Shown piece by piece: positions 25,987 to 34,334 of a stretch of DNA of 64,000 bases. Source of the DNA: an uncultured Alistipes sp. (GTDB lineage: Bacteria > Bacteroidota > Bacteroidia > Bacteroidales > Rikenellaceae). Where the stretch lies: NCBI GenBank assembly GCA_900768015.1, contig CAAGBI010000009.1:55435-119434 (forward strand). Reading direction: 5' to 3'. Each line of letters starts with the position of its first letter. Position 1 is the first letter of the stretch. The position numbers were made by a program, and so were the translations under genes. The notes under the pieces were generated by a model, which searched no databases, was not told where the DNA came from, and saw only the letters and a program-made list of their open reading frames with translations.

Positions 25987-27336
25987 CTAAAAAAGCTCAC
26001 CGTTACCACCCTTCGTAGCATACTCCTCGCGGACTACGCTCTGCTGCTGGTAGTTAACCTTCTGCTGTGAGTCGCTCTCCACCTCGAACTGCGAACGGAG
26101 GCGTACATAGGCGGGCTCACGCTTCTGGAGGCCTACCTGACGATACTTATCCTGCTGGGGTGTGATGGTGACATTCTCGCGGGGAGTGAGGTCGCGAAGA
26201 GGCTTCTTAGGCTCCTCAACAACCTTTTGCTCCTCAACCTTGGGCTGCACGGTGAATGGATCGGGATCGGTGTAGGTTGTCTCGATGTTAAGCTTTGTGC
26301 CATCTGTAAAGCGCGTAGCAACAACCACTAACTCCAACTCGTCGTCTGCCAACGAGGGCTTCTGGCTTGCACCCCAGATGATGTCGGCAGCATGGATGTT
26401 ACCATCCTCATCCTTGTAGCTCGCATGCTTCTGGATATACTCCATAGCGATGGTGATGTCGTCCTGTGTGAGCGAGTCGATATCCTTAACCGCAAAGCTA
26501 AGAAGAATCTCCTTAGCACCGTTGATGTTGTTGTCGTCGAGGAGCGACGATGTGAGCGCACCCTCGGCAACCTCCAAGGCGCGATTCTCGCCCGTAGCCT
26601 TAACCATAGACATGTGTGTGCGGCCGCTGCCACGCATAACGCGGTTAACATCGGCAAAGTCGACACGCACAAGGGCCACCTCAACGGTGATAAGCTCCGC
26701 GATGCCCTTTGTGGCCATGCCCAAGACATCATCTGCCTTACCGAAGGCCTCCTTAAGTGGCAACTTACCATAGAGCATACGCAAGCGCTCATTGTCGATA
26801 ACGAGGATTGAGTCTACCCACTGGTTGAGTTCGTTAACACCCTCCACAGCGCTGTTATAACGACCAGGACCCTCCATGCGGAAAGGCATAGTCACAACAG
26901 CCACAGTTAGGATGCCGAGCTCGTGTGCCAGCTTTGCGATGACGGGCGAAGCACCAGTACCAGTACCACCACCCATACCTGCTGCGATAAAGAGCATGTT
27001 CACACCCGAAGTCTCCAAGAGGCTACGCAACTGCTCCTCGCTCTCTGTAGCGAGCTCCTTACCACGCTTGGGGTCGTTACCCGCACCAAGACCGGGGCCC
27101 ATCTGCACCTTATTCTTAACATCGCAGTTGTTCAACGCCTTGGCATCGGTGTTACACACGACGAAGTTTACTCCCGTAATACCCATCTTGTGCATGTGGT
27201 TTACGGCATTACCTCCCGCACCACCAACACCAATCACCATGATGTTCGACTCCGAGTCGAGCTCGATGTTTGATATATTGTCACCGGCGATGGCTGTAAC
27301 CAAGTCGTCGGCCATGTTTGTCATCATATTGTCCAT
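25987..27336 (-). CDS. ftsZ: Cell division protein FtsZ
   Basis: Tubulin-like GTPase that forms the division ring. The 449-residue product has the GTP-binding sequence GVGGAGGNAVNHM (36-48), NTDAKAL, the tubulin signature GGGTGTGASPVIA (about 122-134) and the T7-loop region with VDFADVNRVM (about 227-236). From about 335 on comes a long linker rich in Pro, Glu, Lys and Gln, ending YATKGGNGELF; a classical C-terminal FtsA-binding peptide is not obvious. It follows ftsA by 25 bases and precedes gldE by 20. Confidence 0.97.
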   Translation of the reverse strand: MDNMMTNMADDLVTAIAGDNISNIELDSESNIMVIGVGGAGGNAVNHMHKMGITGVNFVVCNTDAKALNNCDVKNKVQMGPGLGAGNDPKRGKELATESEEQLRSLLETSGVNMLFIAAGMGGGTGTGASPVIAKLAHELGILTVAVVTMPFRMEGPGRYNSAVEGVNELNQWVDSILVIDNERLRMLYGKLPLKEAFGKADDVLGMATKGIAELITVEVALVRVDFADVNRVMRGSGRTHMSMVKATGENRALEVAEGALTSSLLDDNNINGAKEILLSFAVKDIDSLTQDDITIAMEYIQKHASYKDEDGNIHAADIIWGASQKPSLADDELELVVVATRFTDGTKLNIETTYTDPDPFTVQPKVEEQKVVEEPKKPLRDLTPRENVTITPQQDKYRQVGLQKREPAYVRLRSQFEVESDSQQKVNYQQQSVVREEYATKGGNGELF

Positions 27337-27361
27337 ATTATTTATCTCTCAATATCGTTTG

Positions 27362-28831
27362 TTAAAACTCAGACTCCTCATCCTTACCTACGAACGAGTT
27401 ACCCAACTTACCCATGCCCTCCTCGAGGCGCTTCCACCAGCTTGCACGCTTCTTATTGCCTCTATCGTTGTCGCCAGTATCGAAGATGTCATCATCGGGC
27501 TGGGGATTCACTACAGGCTCGGGCTTAGGCTCAGGCTCGACAACCTCGGGCTCGGGCGTAGGCTCGGGCTCAACAACCTTCACGGGTTCGGGCTTGGGTG
27601 CTGCAACACGGATAGTGCTACGCTGAGGCTTTACCTCGGGCTCAACGGGCGCTGCTACACGCACACCACCCGCCACAGCACAAGCACCACGCTCAGCACC
27701 AAAGAGCAAGAGCGATGCAACGGTAGCGTATGCCGATGTTGTGATGACATCGGTCATGTTATCCGTAAAGCCATACTCTGGATATACGGCACGCACCTCG
27801 TCGATGCCCAACTCGCGGGCAAAGAGTGTCTCGATATTCTGCATCTCGGCGCCACCACCTGTGATAAGGAGAATGGGCGAGAACTTTGTGCCACAGCCCG
27901 CCTCCTTAATCTCGCGACGCACCCACTCGGCAATCTCCTTGAGGCGCGCCTCGATAATGGTAGCGAGGTTGCGGCGAAGGATGCTCTTGGGCACACCACG
28001 GCGCACGGGGAAGACAATCTTGTCGTCTGTGGCCATGTCGGTGAGAGCCGAGCCATAGCGGCGCTTAAGGTTCTCGACATAGTTTGCGGGGATGCCATAG
28101 GCGCGGATGTCGTTGTTGATGGCATCAGCACCGATGGGAATGCTTGCTATGTGGCGCACCTTGCTACGCATAAGCACCGACACATCTGTCACGCCACCAC
28201 CGAGGTCGACGATTACTGCGCCCTCCTCGATATCCTCATCCGTAGCCACAGCGAGGTGTGAGATAAGGGCGTTGGGAGCGAACTCCTTAACCCTGATGCC
28301 CTGATTCATGAGGCACTGGTTGAGGCGGTCGCGCATAGAGCGGTCAGAGAGGATGAAGTTGTAGGTCGCCGAGAGCACATGTCCGTATGCACCCACGGGA
28401 ACATCCACAACCTTGTCGTCAATCGTGTAGCGCACAGCCTCCATCGAGAGTATCTCCTCGCGGTCATCGGGCAGCTTAACGCTACGCATACGGCGGTCGA
28501 GGTCCTCAACATCGCGCTCGGTAATCTGGTTGCTGCCGTCATCCTGCACATAGACATAGTCTGTAACCTGCACGCAGCGCACAAAATCACCCGAGAGACC
28601 AGCATAGGCCTCCGTAATTTTGATGTTGAGCTCCTGCTCGATGCGCTCCTTGGCCGCCCTTACGGCACTACCCGCAAGCGCGATATTCTCTACGCGGCCA
28701 GCATCGATGCCCTCGATAGGCTCCGATACGATGCCCTGAATGTTTACGCGGCCATCATCCTCAACCGCACCTACGGCGATAACTACATTTGACGAGCCCA
28801 CGTCAATGGCTACAATCTGTCTCTCTTTCAT
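27362..28831 (-). CDS. ftsA: Cell division protein FtsA
   Basis: Actin-like protein that tethers FtsZ to the membrane. The 489-residue product has the phosphate-1 motif IVAIDVGSSNVVIAVG (about 6-21), the 1C domain, the phosphate-2 motif AVIVDLGGGVTDVSV (about 207-221) and the adenosine motif ILLITGGGAEMQNI. After residue about 395 comes a Pro/Glu/Val linker with repeated PEPxPEP units, then a basic/aromatic amphipathic helix KKRASWWKRLEEGMGKLG, the membrane-targeting sequence. It lies between ftsQ (37 bases) and ftsZ (25 bases). Confidence 0.96.
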   Translation of the reverse strand: MKERQIVAIDVGSSNVVIAVGAVEDDGRVNIQGIVSEPIEGIDAGRVENIALAGSAVRAAKERIEQELNIKITEAYAGLSGDFVRCVQVTDYVYVQDDGSNQITERDVEDLDRRMRSVKLPDDREEILSMEAVRYTIDDKVVDVPVGAYGHVLSATYNFILSDRSMRDRLNQCLMNQGIRVKEFAPNALISHLAVATDEDIEEGAVIVDLGGGVTDVSVLMRSKVRHIASIPIGADAINNDIRAYGIPANYVENLKRRYGSALTDMATDDKIVFPVRRGVPKSILRRNLATIIEARLKEIAEWVRREIKEAGCGTKFSPILLITGGGAEMQNIETLFARELGIDEVRAVYPEYGFTDNMTDVITTSAYATVASLLLFGAERGACAVAGGVRVAAPVEPEVKPQRSTIRVAAPKPEPVKVVEPEPTPEPEVVEPEPKPEPVVNPQPDDDIFDTGDNDRGNKKRASWWKRLEEGMGKLGNSFVGKDEESEF

Positions 28832-28868
28832 GTCTCTATACTGTTTTTATCTATATTTCCATTGTGTG

Positions 28869-29972
28869 TTAGCGGCATACAACCTGTCCCTCGTAGCGAA
28901 GGCTTATGCTGCGATATTTGTCCCAACCTACATTATCGAGGCCCTTGTTGTAGAAGCGATATAGGTTCGAGAGCTTTGTGTCGTAGTCACTCGGCGCACC
29001 GAGGTCCACAACGAAACTTCCTGAGCGGGGCACAAAGCGTAGCTCCATGCCTCTGTCACCACCCCCCGAAAGGAGTATCTGCACAACCTCTGCATGCCAG
29101 AAGTTGTTGTTGTTGATATGCTTCAAGAAGCCGAGGAGCGCATCGAAGTCCTCTCCCGCCATTCGCACACTGCTCTGCTTGAGGCGTACCTCATCCTGCT
29201 GCGTAGCGAGTGCCGCAACCTCGGCATCGAGCTTACGCTTGGTCACTGTATGCTGCTCGCGTGCCACAACCTTGCGCGCTTCAAGGGCGTCGTGCAACAC
29301 CTTATACTCGTCGTCCGACATAAACATCCCCTTACGCACACGCTCGCTGAGTGCCTCGCGCAGTGTTTTATCGTTCTCCTCGAGCTGACGATAGATGGGC
29401 AGCTTGGCATCTTCGAGCTCCTTGATAACCCTCTCGAGCGAGGCTATGGAGTCGGTGACGACACTCTTTGCATAGCCCGAATATCCAGGGCCAAAGAGGG
29501 GCTTATAGCCGCCCGTGATGACAGGCACTGCCGCCGTGCGGTCCGCAACCATGGGTAGCACATAGCCATCCTCGGTGATGTAGTGGTCGTAGCCATCTAC
29601 ACGGAAGCGTGCAATAGGCTCGCGCAGTACCACCTCGAGCATGGCGCGACCGTCGTAGTCAACATAGGCATTTGCCTCCGCTACGGCATTATGCTCCATT
29701 GCTCGGCGCTCTATGGCTGCGATGTCCAACTTCTCGAGCGTGGTATTGGGCTCCAAGAGCTCAGCATCCCTCACCCAGCGCTCTATGCTCTCACTGTCAG
29801 CCAGAGTGCTCTTTTCGCCCGCGGTAATCTCCACCTTGATGTCGGCGACAAGCTGCGTAGCACGATGCTCGCGCCTGAGCACCTCGGCACATATAACAAT
29901 GGCTACGAAGGCCACGAACAATGCGCCATAGCCTACATAACCCAACATCTTATGTGCCCAACTCTTCTGCAT
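28869..29972 (-). CDS. ftsQ: Cell division protein FtsQ with a long helical insert
   Basis: Bitopic divisome protein. The 367 residues are longer than most FtsQ proteins (about 250-280). One transmembrane helix lies at about 12-30; a POTRA-like region and the beta domain begin at about 60-155 (VDYDGRAMLEVVLREPIARF, GYDHYITEDGYVLPM). A charged, apparently helical stretch of roughly 100 residues (about 173-275, with SIASLERVIKELEDAK and KRKLDAEVAALATQQDEV) then interrupts it. The beta domain resumes at FWHAEVVQILL and ends with NVGWDKYRSISLRYEGQVVC, typical of Bacteroidales FtsQ. Position between murC (one base upstream) and ftsA supports the call. Confidence 0.88.
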   Translation of the reverse strand: MQKSWAHKMLGYVGYGALFVAFVAIVICAEVLRREHRATQLVADIKVEITAGEKSTLADSESIERWVRDAELLEPNTTLEKLDIAAIERRAMEHNAVAEANAYVDYDGRAMLEVVLREPIARFRVDGYDHYITEDGYVLPMVADRTAAVPVITGGYKPLFGPGYSGYAKSVVTDSIASLERVIKELEDAKLPIYRQLEENDKTLREALSERVRKGMFMSDDEYKVLHDALEARKVVAREQHTVTKRKLDAEVAALATQQDEVRLKQSSVRMAGEDFDALLGFLKHINNNNFWHAEVVQILLSGGGDRGMELRFVPRSGSFVVDLGAPSDYDTKLSNLYRFYNKGLDNVGWDKYRSISLRYEGQVVCR

Positions 29973-29973
29973 A

Positions 29974-31362
29974 TTAGAGCTTATGTTGAAGTGTCTTGTA
30001 AATATCCTCGCATACGGCGTCGATGTTACCCGCGCCGAATGTCACCACCACATCCGTATCCATCTCGCGGAGACGCTCCGAAACATCCTCACGCTCCACA
30101 AGCTGCCACTTGACCTTCAGGTTGCGGCCAATCATCTCGGAGCATACGCCCTCGATGGGCAACTCGCGCGCAGGGTAGATGGGCACCATGATAACCTCGT
30201 CGCACAACGACAACACCTCGGAGAACTCCGCAGCGAAGTCGCGCGTGCGGGTGTAGAGGTGGGGCTGGAATATCGCCAACAATCTGCGACCAGGGAAGAT
30301 GCCACGCAACGACTCTATCGTAGCGCGTAGCTCCTCGGGGTGGTGAGCATAGTCGTCGATATATACGAGCTTGGGGGTATTAATATATACCTCCATGCGG
30401 CGCTTTACGCCCTCGAAGCTTCTGAGAGCCTCCTTAACCGCCTCCCTGTCGAAGGGTTTATTCTCAATCTTTGCGGCGCACCATAGCATAGCCACCGCAG
30501 CCACCGAGTTCTCGATGTGTACCTTGCCCAAGATGCCGAGCGTGCAACCCTCGATGCGGCCATCTGGCAATACGATGTCATAGCGATAATGACCGCCCTC
30601 AATAAGCGCGATGTTCTCGGCGTGGAAGTCGCCACCATTGTCACACGAGTAGCGGTACAACGAGCGCGTTGCGGTGTCGAACTTGAGCTTTACGCCCTGC
30701 TTGAGGATGAGTGCTCCACCCTCCTTAATCTGCGATGCGAACTCCTCGAATGCCTCCTTTACTGCCTCGGCAGTGCCGTAGATGTCGAGGTGGTCGGCAT
30801 CGGCCGCCGTGATGACTGCGACATTGGGGTGCAGGCGCAGGAACGAGCGGTCGTACTCATCGGCCTCAACAACCAAGCGCTTACCCTCGCCGAGCGAGAG
30901 GTTGGAGTTGAAGTTACGCGACACGCCACCCAAGATGGCGCTACCCTCCTTTGCTGCGGCGTGGTTGAGCCATGCTGCGAGCGTCGAGGTAGTGGTCTTG
31001 CCGTGTGTGCCCGCCACAGCCATGCAGAGCTTACCCTCAGAGATGTGTCCAAGTATCTGCGAACGCTTCTCTATGTGAAAGCCCCTCTCGCGTAGCCATG
31101 CCCACTCCATGTGGTCGGCAGGGATTGCGGGGGTAAGGATAACGAGCGTATCCTCCGCCGAGCGCATATCCTCGGGGATAAGGTTGATGTCATCCTCGTA
31201 GTGCACCTCGGCACCCTCAGCCTCGAGGGCGCGCGTTAGGGGTGTCGCAGTGCGGTCGTAGCCCGCCACGCGGTAGCCCTCGTGCATGTAGTAGCGCGCA
31301 AGGGCGCTCATGCCGATGCCGCCAATACCGAGGAAGTATATCTTCGTATAGTTGCGCTCCAT
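29974..31362 (-). CDS. murC: UDP-N-acetylmuramate-L-alanine ligase
   Basis: Cytosolic ATP-dependent ligase that adds L-alanine to UDP-MurNAc, the first peptide step of peptidoglycan synthesis. The 462-residue product has the Rossmann start YFLGIGGIGMSALARYYMHE, the ATP-binding P-loop GTHGKTTTSTLAAW (about 116-129), VVEADEYDRSFL and YIDDYAHHPEEL. I start it at ATG 31362 (MERNYTKIYFLG), which follows the murG stop by four bases and has AGGAG just before it; an alternative start at 31383 would add seven residues and overlap murG. ftsQ begins one base after the stop. Confidence 0.95.
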   Translation of the reverse strand: MERNYTKIYFLGIGGIGMSALARYYMHEGYRVAGYDRTATPLTRALEAEGAEVHYEDDINLIPEDMRSAEDTLVILTPAIPADHMEWAWLRERGFHIEKRSQILGHISEGKLCMAVAGTHGKTTTSTLAAWLNHAAAKEGSAILGGVSRNFNSNLSLGEGKRLVVEADEYDRSFLRLHPNVAVITAADADHLDIYGTAEAVKEAFEEFASQIKEGGALILKQGVKLKFDTATRSLYRYSCDNGGDFHAENIALIEGGHYRYDIVLPDGRIEGCTLGILGKVHIENSVAAVAMLWCAAKIENKPFDREAVKEALRSFEGVKRRMEVYINTPKLVYIDDYAHHPEELRATIESLRGIFPGRRLLAIFQPHLYTRTRDFAAEFSEVLSLCDEVIMVPIYPARELPIEGVCSEMIGRNLKVKWQLVEREDVSERLREMDTDVVVTFGAGNIDAVCEDIYKTLQHKL

Positions 31363-31366
31363 ACTC

Positions 31367-32476
31367 CTATAGATGCTTTTCAATGATGTTTTCTATCTCC
31401 GCTACCACGCGGTCTGCAGAGTCCACGATGGCGAGGTTTGCAATATTTGCCGAGAGGCTCTCAAGGCGGTCGCGGTCCATGGCGAGTGCCACAGCCTCCT
31501 TCATGCCGCGCTCCACAGCCTCGCTATCCTTGACAATCTCCGCAGCACCCTTCTCCACGAGTGCCATAGCGTTCTTCGTCTGATGGTCCTCCGACACATT
31601 GGGCGAGGGGACAAAGATTGTGGGCTTGGCCACGAGGCACAACTCCGACACAGTGCAAGCGCCACTACGCGAGAGCACCACATCAGCGGCTGCGTAGGCG
31701 TAGTCCATGCGGTCGATAAATGCGCCCTGCCAGATGTTCTTCGTGGGGTGCGCTGCGAGGAACTCCTGCATCTCGCGCTCGTAGAACTTACCTGTCTGCC
31801 ATATAACCTGCACGGGGGCCTCGCCATTGAGCGAGAGTATCCACGCCTTCATCATCTCGTTGAGGGTGCGTGTGCCGAGTGAGCCACCCACGACCAACAC
31901 CACGGGCATCGCGTCGTTGAAGCCGTAGTAGCCGAGTGCCTCACCACGGTTTGCGCCATCTGCCGTGAAGCGACCACGCAAGGGGTTACCCGTCATCACG
32001 ATGCGGTCGGCAGGGAAGAAGCGCTCCATCTTGTCGTACGACACGCAGATGCGCTTCGCTCGCTTCGAGAGCAGCTTATTCGTGAGTCCCGCGTAGGAGT
32101 TCTGCTCCTGGATGAGTGTTGGAATGCCGAGGCGCTGTGCCGCCCAGAGCACAGGGGCCGAGGCGTAGCCACCAAAGCCCACGACGATGTCGGCCTTGAA
32201 CTCGCGGATGATGCCCTTAGCACGGCGCACACTCGCCGCAACCTTGAAGGGTAATACGAGGTTTTTAAGTGAGAGCTTACGCTGCAAGCCCGCCACGGGG
32301 AGACCCTTGATGTTGTAGCCCAAAGCGGGCACCTTCTCCATCTCCATCTTGCCCTCAGCACCTACGAAAAGGAGCTCTACCTCCTCGCCATATTTGCGTT
32401 TGAGGGCCTCCGCTACGGCCACTGCGGGATATATGTGTCCTCCGGTGCCACCACCAGATAGTATTATACGCTTCAT
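31367..32476 (-). CDS. murG: UDP-GlcNAc transferase to lipid I
   Basis: Membrane-associated glycosyltransferase that converts lipid I to lipid II. The 369-residue product has the N-terminal SGGGTGGHIYPAVAVAEAL (about 7-25), the VGFGGYASAPVLWAAQ loop, VVGGSLGTRTLNEM, and the UDP-GlcNAc-binding block VLSRSGACTVSELCLVAKPTIFVPSP (about 270-295). It is the first gene of the minus-strand division cluster. The usual upstream genes (mraY, murD, ftsW) are not there; the next gene upstream is a divergent mannanase. The murG start is 255 bases from that gene. Confidence 0.95.
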   Translation of the reverse strand: MKRIILSGGGTGGHIYPAVAVAEALKRKYGEEVELLFVGAEGKMEMEKVPALGYNIKGLPVAGLQRKLSLKNLVLPFKVAASVRRAKGIIREFKADIVVGFGGYASAPVLWAAQRLGIPTLIQEQNSYAGLTNKLLSKRAKRICVSYDKMERFFPADRIVMTGNPLRGRFTADGANRGEALGYYGFNDAMPVVLVVGGSLGTRTLNEMMKAWILSLNGEAPVQVIWQTGKFYEREMQEFLAAHPTKNIWQGAFIDRMDYAYAAADVVLSRSGACTVSELCLVAKPTIFVPSPNVSEDHQTKNAMALVEKGAAEIVKDSEAVERGMKEAVALAMDRDRLESLSANIANLAIVDSADRVVAEIENIIEKHL

Positions 32477-32691
32477 TTTTCTAAACTTTGAGTCTGCGTT
32501 TACACTCTAAATCGCCCACTATACACAGTGATATTTTAGCTGCGCATATCTCGGTAAACGCCTAATACCCAACGATTTATTATTTAACATTTTGCGACAT
32601 GGGGATATTGACGCAATTTCACCCTACAAAAGTACACAACATCCGCTAATTTTACAAATGTAAAAAGCAGTAATTTTTCAAAAAAATTATC

Positions 32692-32699
32692 TACTTTTG
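32692..32699 (+). promoter_or_regulatory. -7 promoter box of the GH5 gene
   Basis: TACTTTTG matches TAnnTTTG 32 bases before the ATG at 32732. No clear TTG is at the expected -33 position, so recognition may depend on an activator. Confidence 0.5.
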
Positions 32700-32731
32700 T
32701 AAACGATTATTACTACGAAAATTTTTATACG

Positions 32732-34066
32732 ATGAAGAGATTTCAACAGGTGTGTTTCGCCGCGATAGTTGCGGCGGCTATGTTGGCTGTCGGCTGCAAC
32801 TCAAAGGGTAGCACCGAGCCAGAGGCAACAAACAAATTTATAACCGTGGAGGATGGTAAGTTCATCCGCAATGGCGAGCCCTACTACTTCGTGGGTACAA
32901 ACTTCTGGTATGGCGCAATCCTCGGCTCGGAGGGTGAGGGTGGCGACCGCGCGCGCCTATGCCGCGAGCTCGACTTTATGAAGGCCAACGGCATCGACAA
33001 CCTCCGCATCCTTGTGGGCGGCGAGGGCGAGAATGGCCTCCTCGGCAAGATTGAGCCCAACCTACAGCCCAAGCCTGGCAAATATAACGAAGAGGTGTTG
33101 GCGGGCCTCGACTACCTGATGATGGAGCTCGGCAAGCGCGAGATGACCGCGGTGCTCTACTTCAACAACGCCTGGGAGTGGAGCGGTGGCTACACACAGT
33201 ATGTGGCGTGGGCAAACAACACCCCCGTGCTTGTGCCCCGCGTAGATGGCTGGTTCTCATATAATACCTTCGCTGGCGAGTTCGTGCGTAACGAGCGCGC
33301 AAAGCAGATATTTTATAACCATGTGCGCTATATCGTAACGCGCACAAATCGCTATACAGGCATCAAGTATATCGACGACCCCGCAATCTTCTCATGGCAG
33401 ATTTCGAACGAGCCCCGCGCCTTCAGCAGCCGCGAGCAGGACAACAAGGAGGCCTTCGCCGAGTGGATTGAGACAAGCGCAAAGCTTATCCGTTCGCTCG
33501 ATCCCAACCACATGATTTCGACAGGCTCGGAGGGCTACTACGGCTGCGAGTGGGACATGGAGTTGTGCGAGCGCATACACGCCATCGACGAGGTGTCGTA
33601 TATCAACTGCCATGTTTGGCCCTACAACTGGAAGTGGATGCGCGGTGACGCCATGCGCGAGGATTTGAAGCAGTCGTGCGAGAATACCGAGGAGTATATC
33701 AACATGCACCTTGAGCTCGGTCGCAAGATTGGTAAACCCGTTGTGGTTGAGGAGTTTGGCATGCCACGCGACAACATGGATTTCCATAAGGGCAGCCCCG
33801 TAACTTGCCGCGATATGTACTACACATTTGTGTTCGACCTCATCGTCAAGGCGCGCGAGAATAAGGATGTTTTTGCAGGTTGTAACTTCTGGAGCTGGGG
33901 TGGCTACGCCGAGACAAATGTCGAGGACCACGAGTACTGGGCAAAGGGTGACGACTATACGGGCGACCCCGCGCAGGAGCAGCAGGGACTTAACTCAATC
34001 TTCGTGGAGGATGAGTCAACAATGAGGATTATCCGCGAGACCAACAAGAAGCTCGGCAACTTGTAA
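32732..34066 (+). CDS. GH5 beta-mannanase lipoprotein
   Basis: A 444-residue secreted lipoprotein (signal MKRFQQVCFAAIVAAAMLAV, lipobox VGC) of glycoside hydrolase family 5, closest in pattern to subfamily 7 endo-beta-1,4-mannanases. The TIM barrel contains YYFVGTNFWYGAILGS near the start, the acid/base in SWQISNEPRAF (Glu227) and the nucleophile in VVVEEFGMPRD (Glu341). FWSWGGYAE is near the C-terminus. There is no carbohydrate-binding module. It likely cuts mannan or glucomannan at the cell surface. It stands alone with no SusC/D pair nearby and is followed by a family I 3'-end element. Confidence 0.87.
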   Translation: MKRFQQVCFAAIVAAAMLAVGCNSKGSTEPEATNKFITVEDGKFIRNGEPYYFVGTNFWYGAILGSEGEGGDRARLCRELDFMKANGIDNLRILVGGEGENGLLGKIEPNLQPKPGKYNEEVLAGLDYLMMELGKREMTAVLYFNNAWEWSGGYTQYVAWANNTPVLVPRVDGWFSYNTFAGEFVRNERAKQIFYNHVRYIVTRTNRYTGIKYIDDPAIFSWQISNEPRAFSSREQDNKEAFAEWIETSAKLIRSLDPNHMISTGSEGYYGCEWDMELCERIHAIDEVSYINCHVWPYNWKWMRGDAMREDLKQSCENTEEYINMHLELGRKIGKPVVVEEFGMPRDNMDFHKGSPVTCRDMYYTFVFDLIVKARENKDVFAGCNFWSWGGYAETNVEDHEYWAKGDDYTGDPAQEQQGLNSIFVEDESTMRIIRETNKKLGNL

Positions 34067-34190
34067 TTTAGCGCGATAGCGGCACATCTATGTCGCTTCG
34101 ATTAAATCCCCGAATGGGCGGTACACATAAGTACTACCCATCCGGGGATTTTTCATGTCATAGACACATCTACACCATCTCTAACTTGTT
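34065..34190 (+). repeat. Family I 3'-end hairpin element, copy B (after the GH5 gene)
   Basis: Begins in the stop codon (TAATTTAGCGCGATAG). The hairpin 34104-34151 has arms AAATCCCCGAATGGG and CCCATCCGGGGATTT around a GTAC-ACATAA-GTAC loop, then TTTTTCATGTCA as in copy A. The distal inverted end is degenerate. Confidence 0.7.
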
Positions 34191-34207
34191 TGAGTTAAAG
34201 GGGTGTT

Positions 34208-34334
34208 AATTTCTTGCCAGAAGGGGTTAGGCTTGGCCTCGATAAAGAGAAAGAGCGGATGGGACATACTAAGCGTATTTCCCATTCGCTCTTTGGATTG
34301 AGAGGTCAAGAATGACCTCTTATCGCAAGAAATT
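34208..34334 (-). repeat. Family I 3'-end hairpin element, copy E (overlaps the end of tkt)
   Basis: Inverted ends AATTTCTTGC (34208-34217) and GCAAGAAATT (34325-34334). The hairpin 34250-34294 has arms AAAGAGCGGATGGG and CCCATTCGCTCTTT, with an ATAC/GTAT pair where other copies have GTAC. The proximal end lies inside the last codons of tkt (34320-34334). Confidence 0.72.

Noticed and set aside
26876..28261. 461-residue open frame on the plus strand opposite ftsZ and ftsA
   Set aside because: It is antisense to two clear genes and spans their junction; the translation is low-complexity and arises from strong third-position bias in the real genes.
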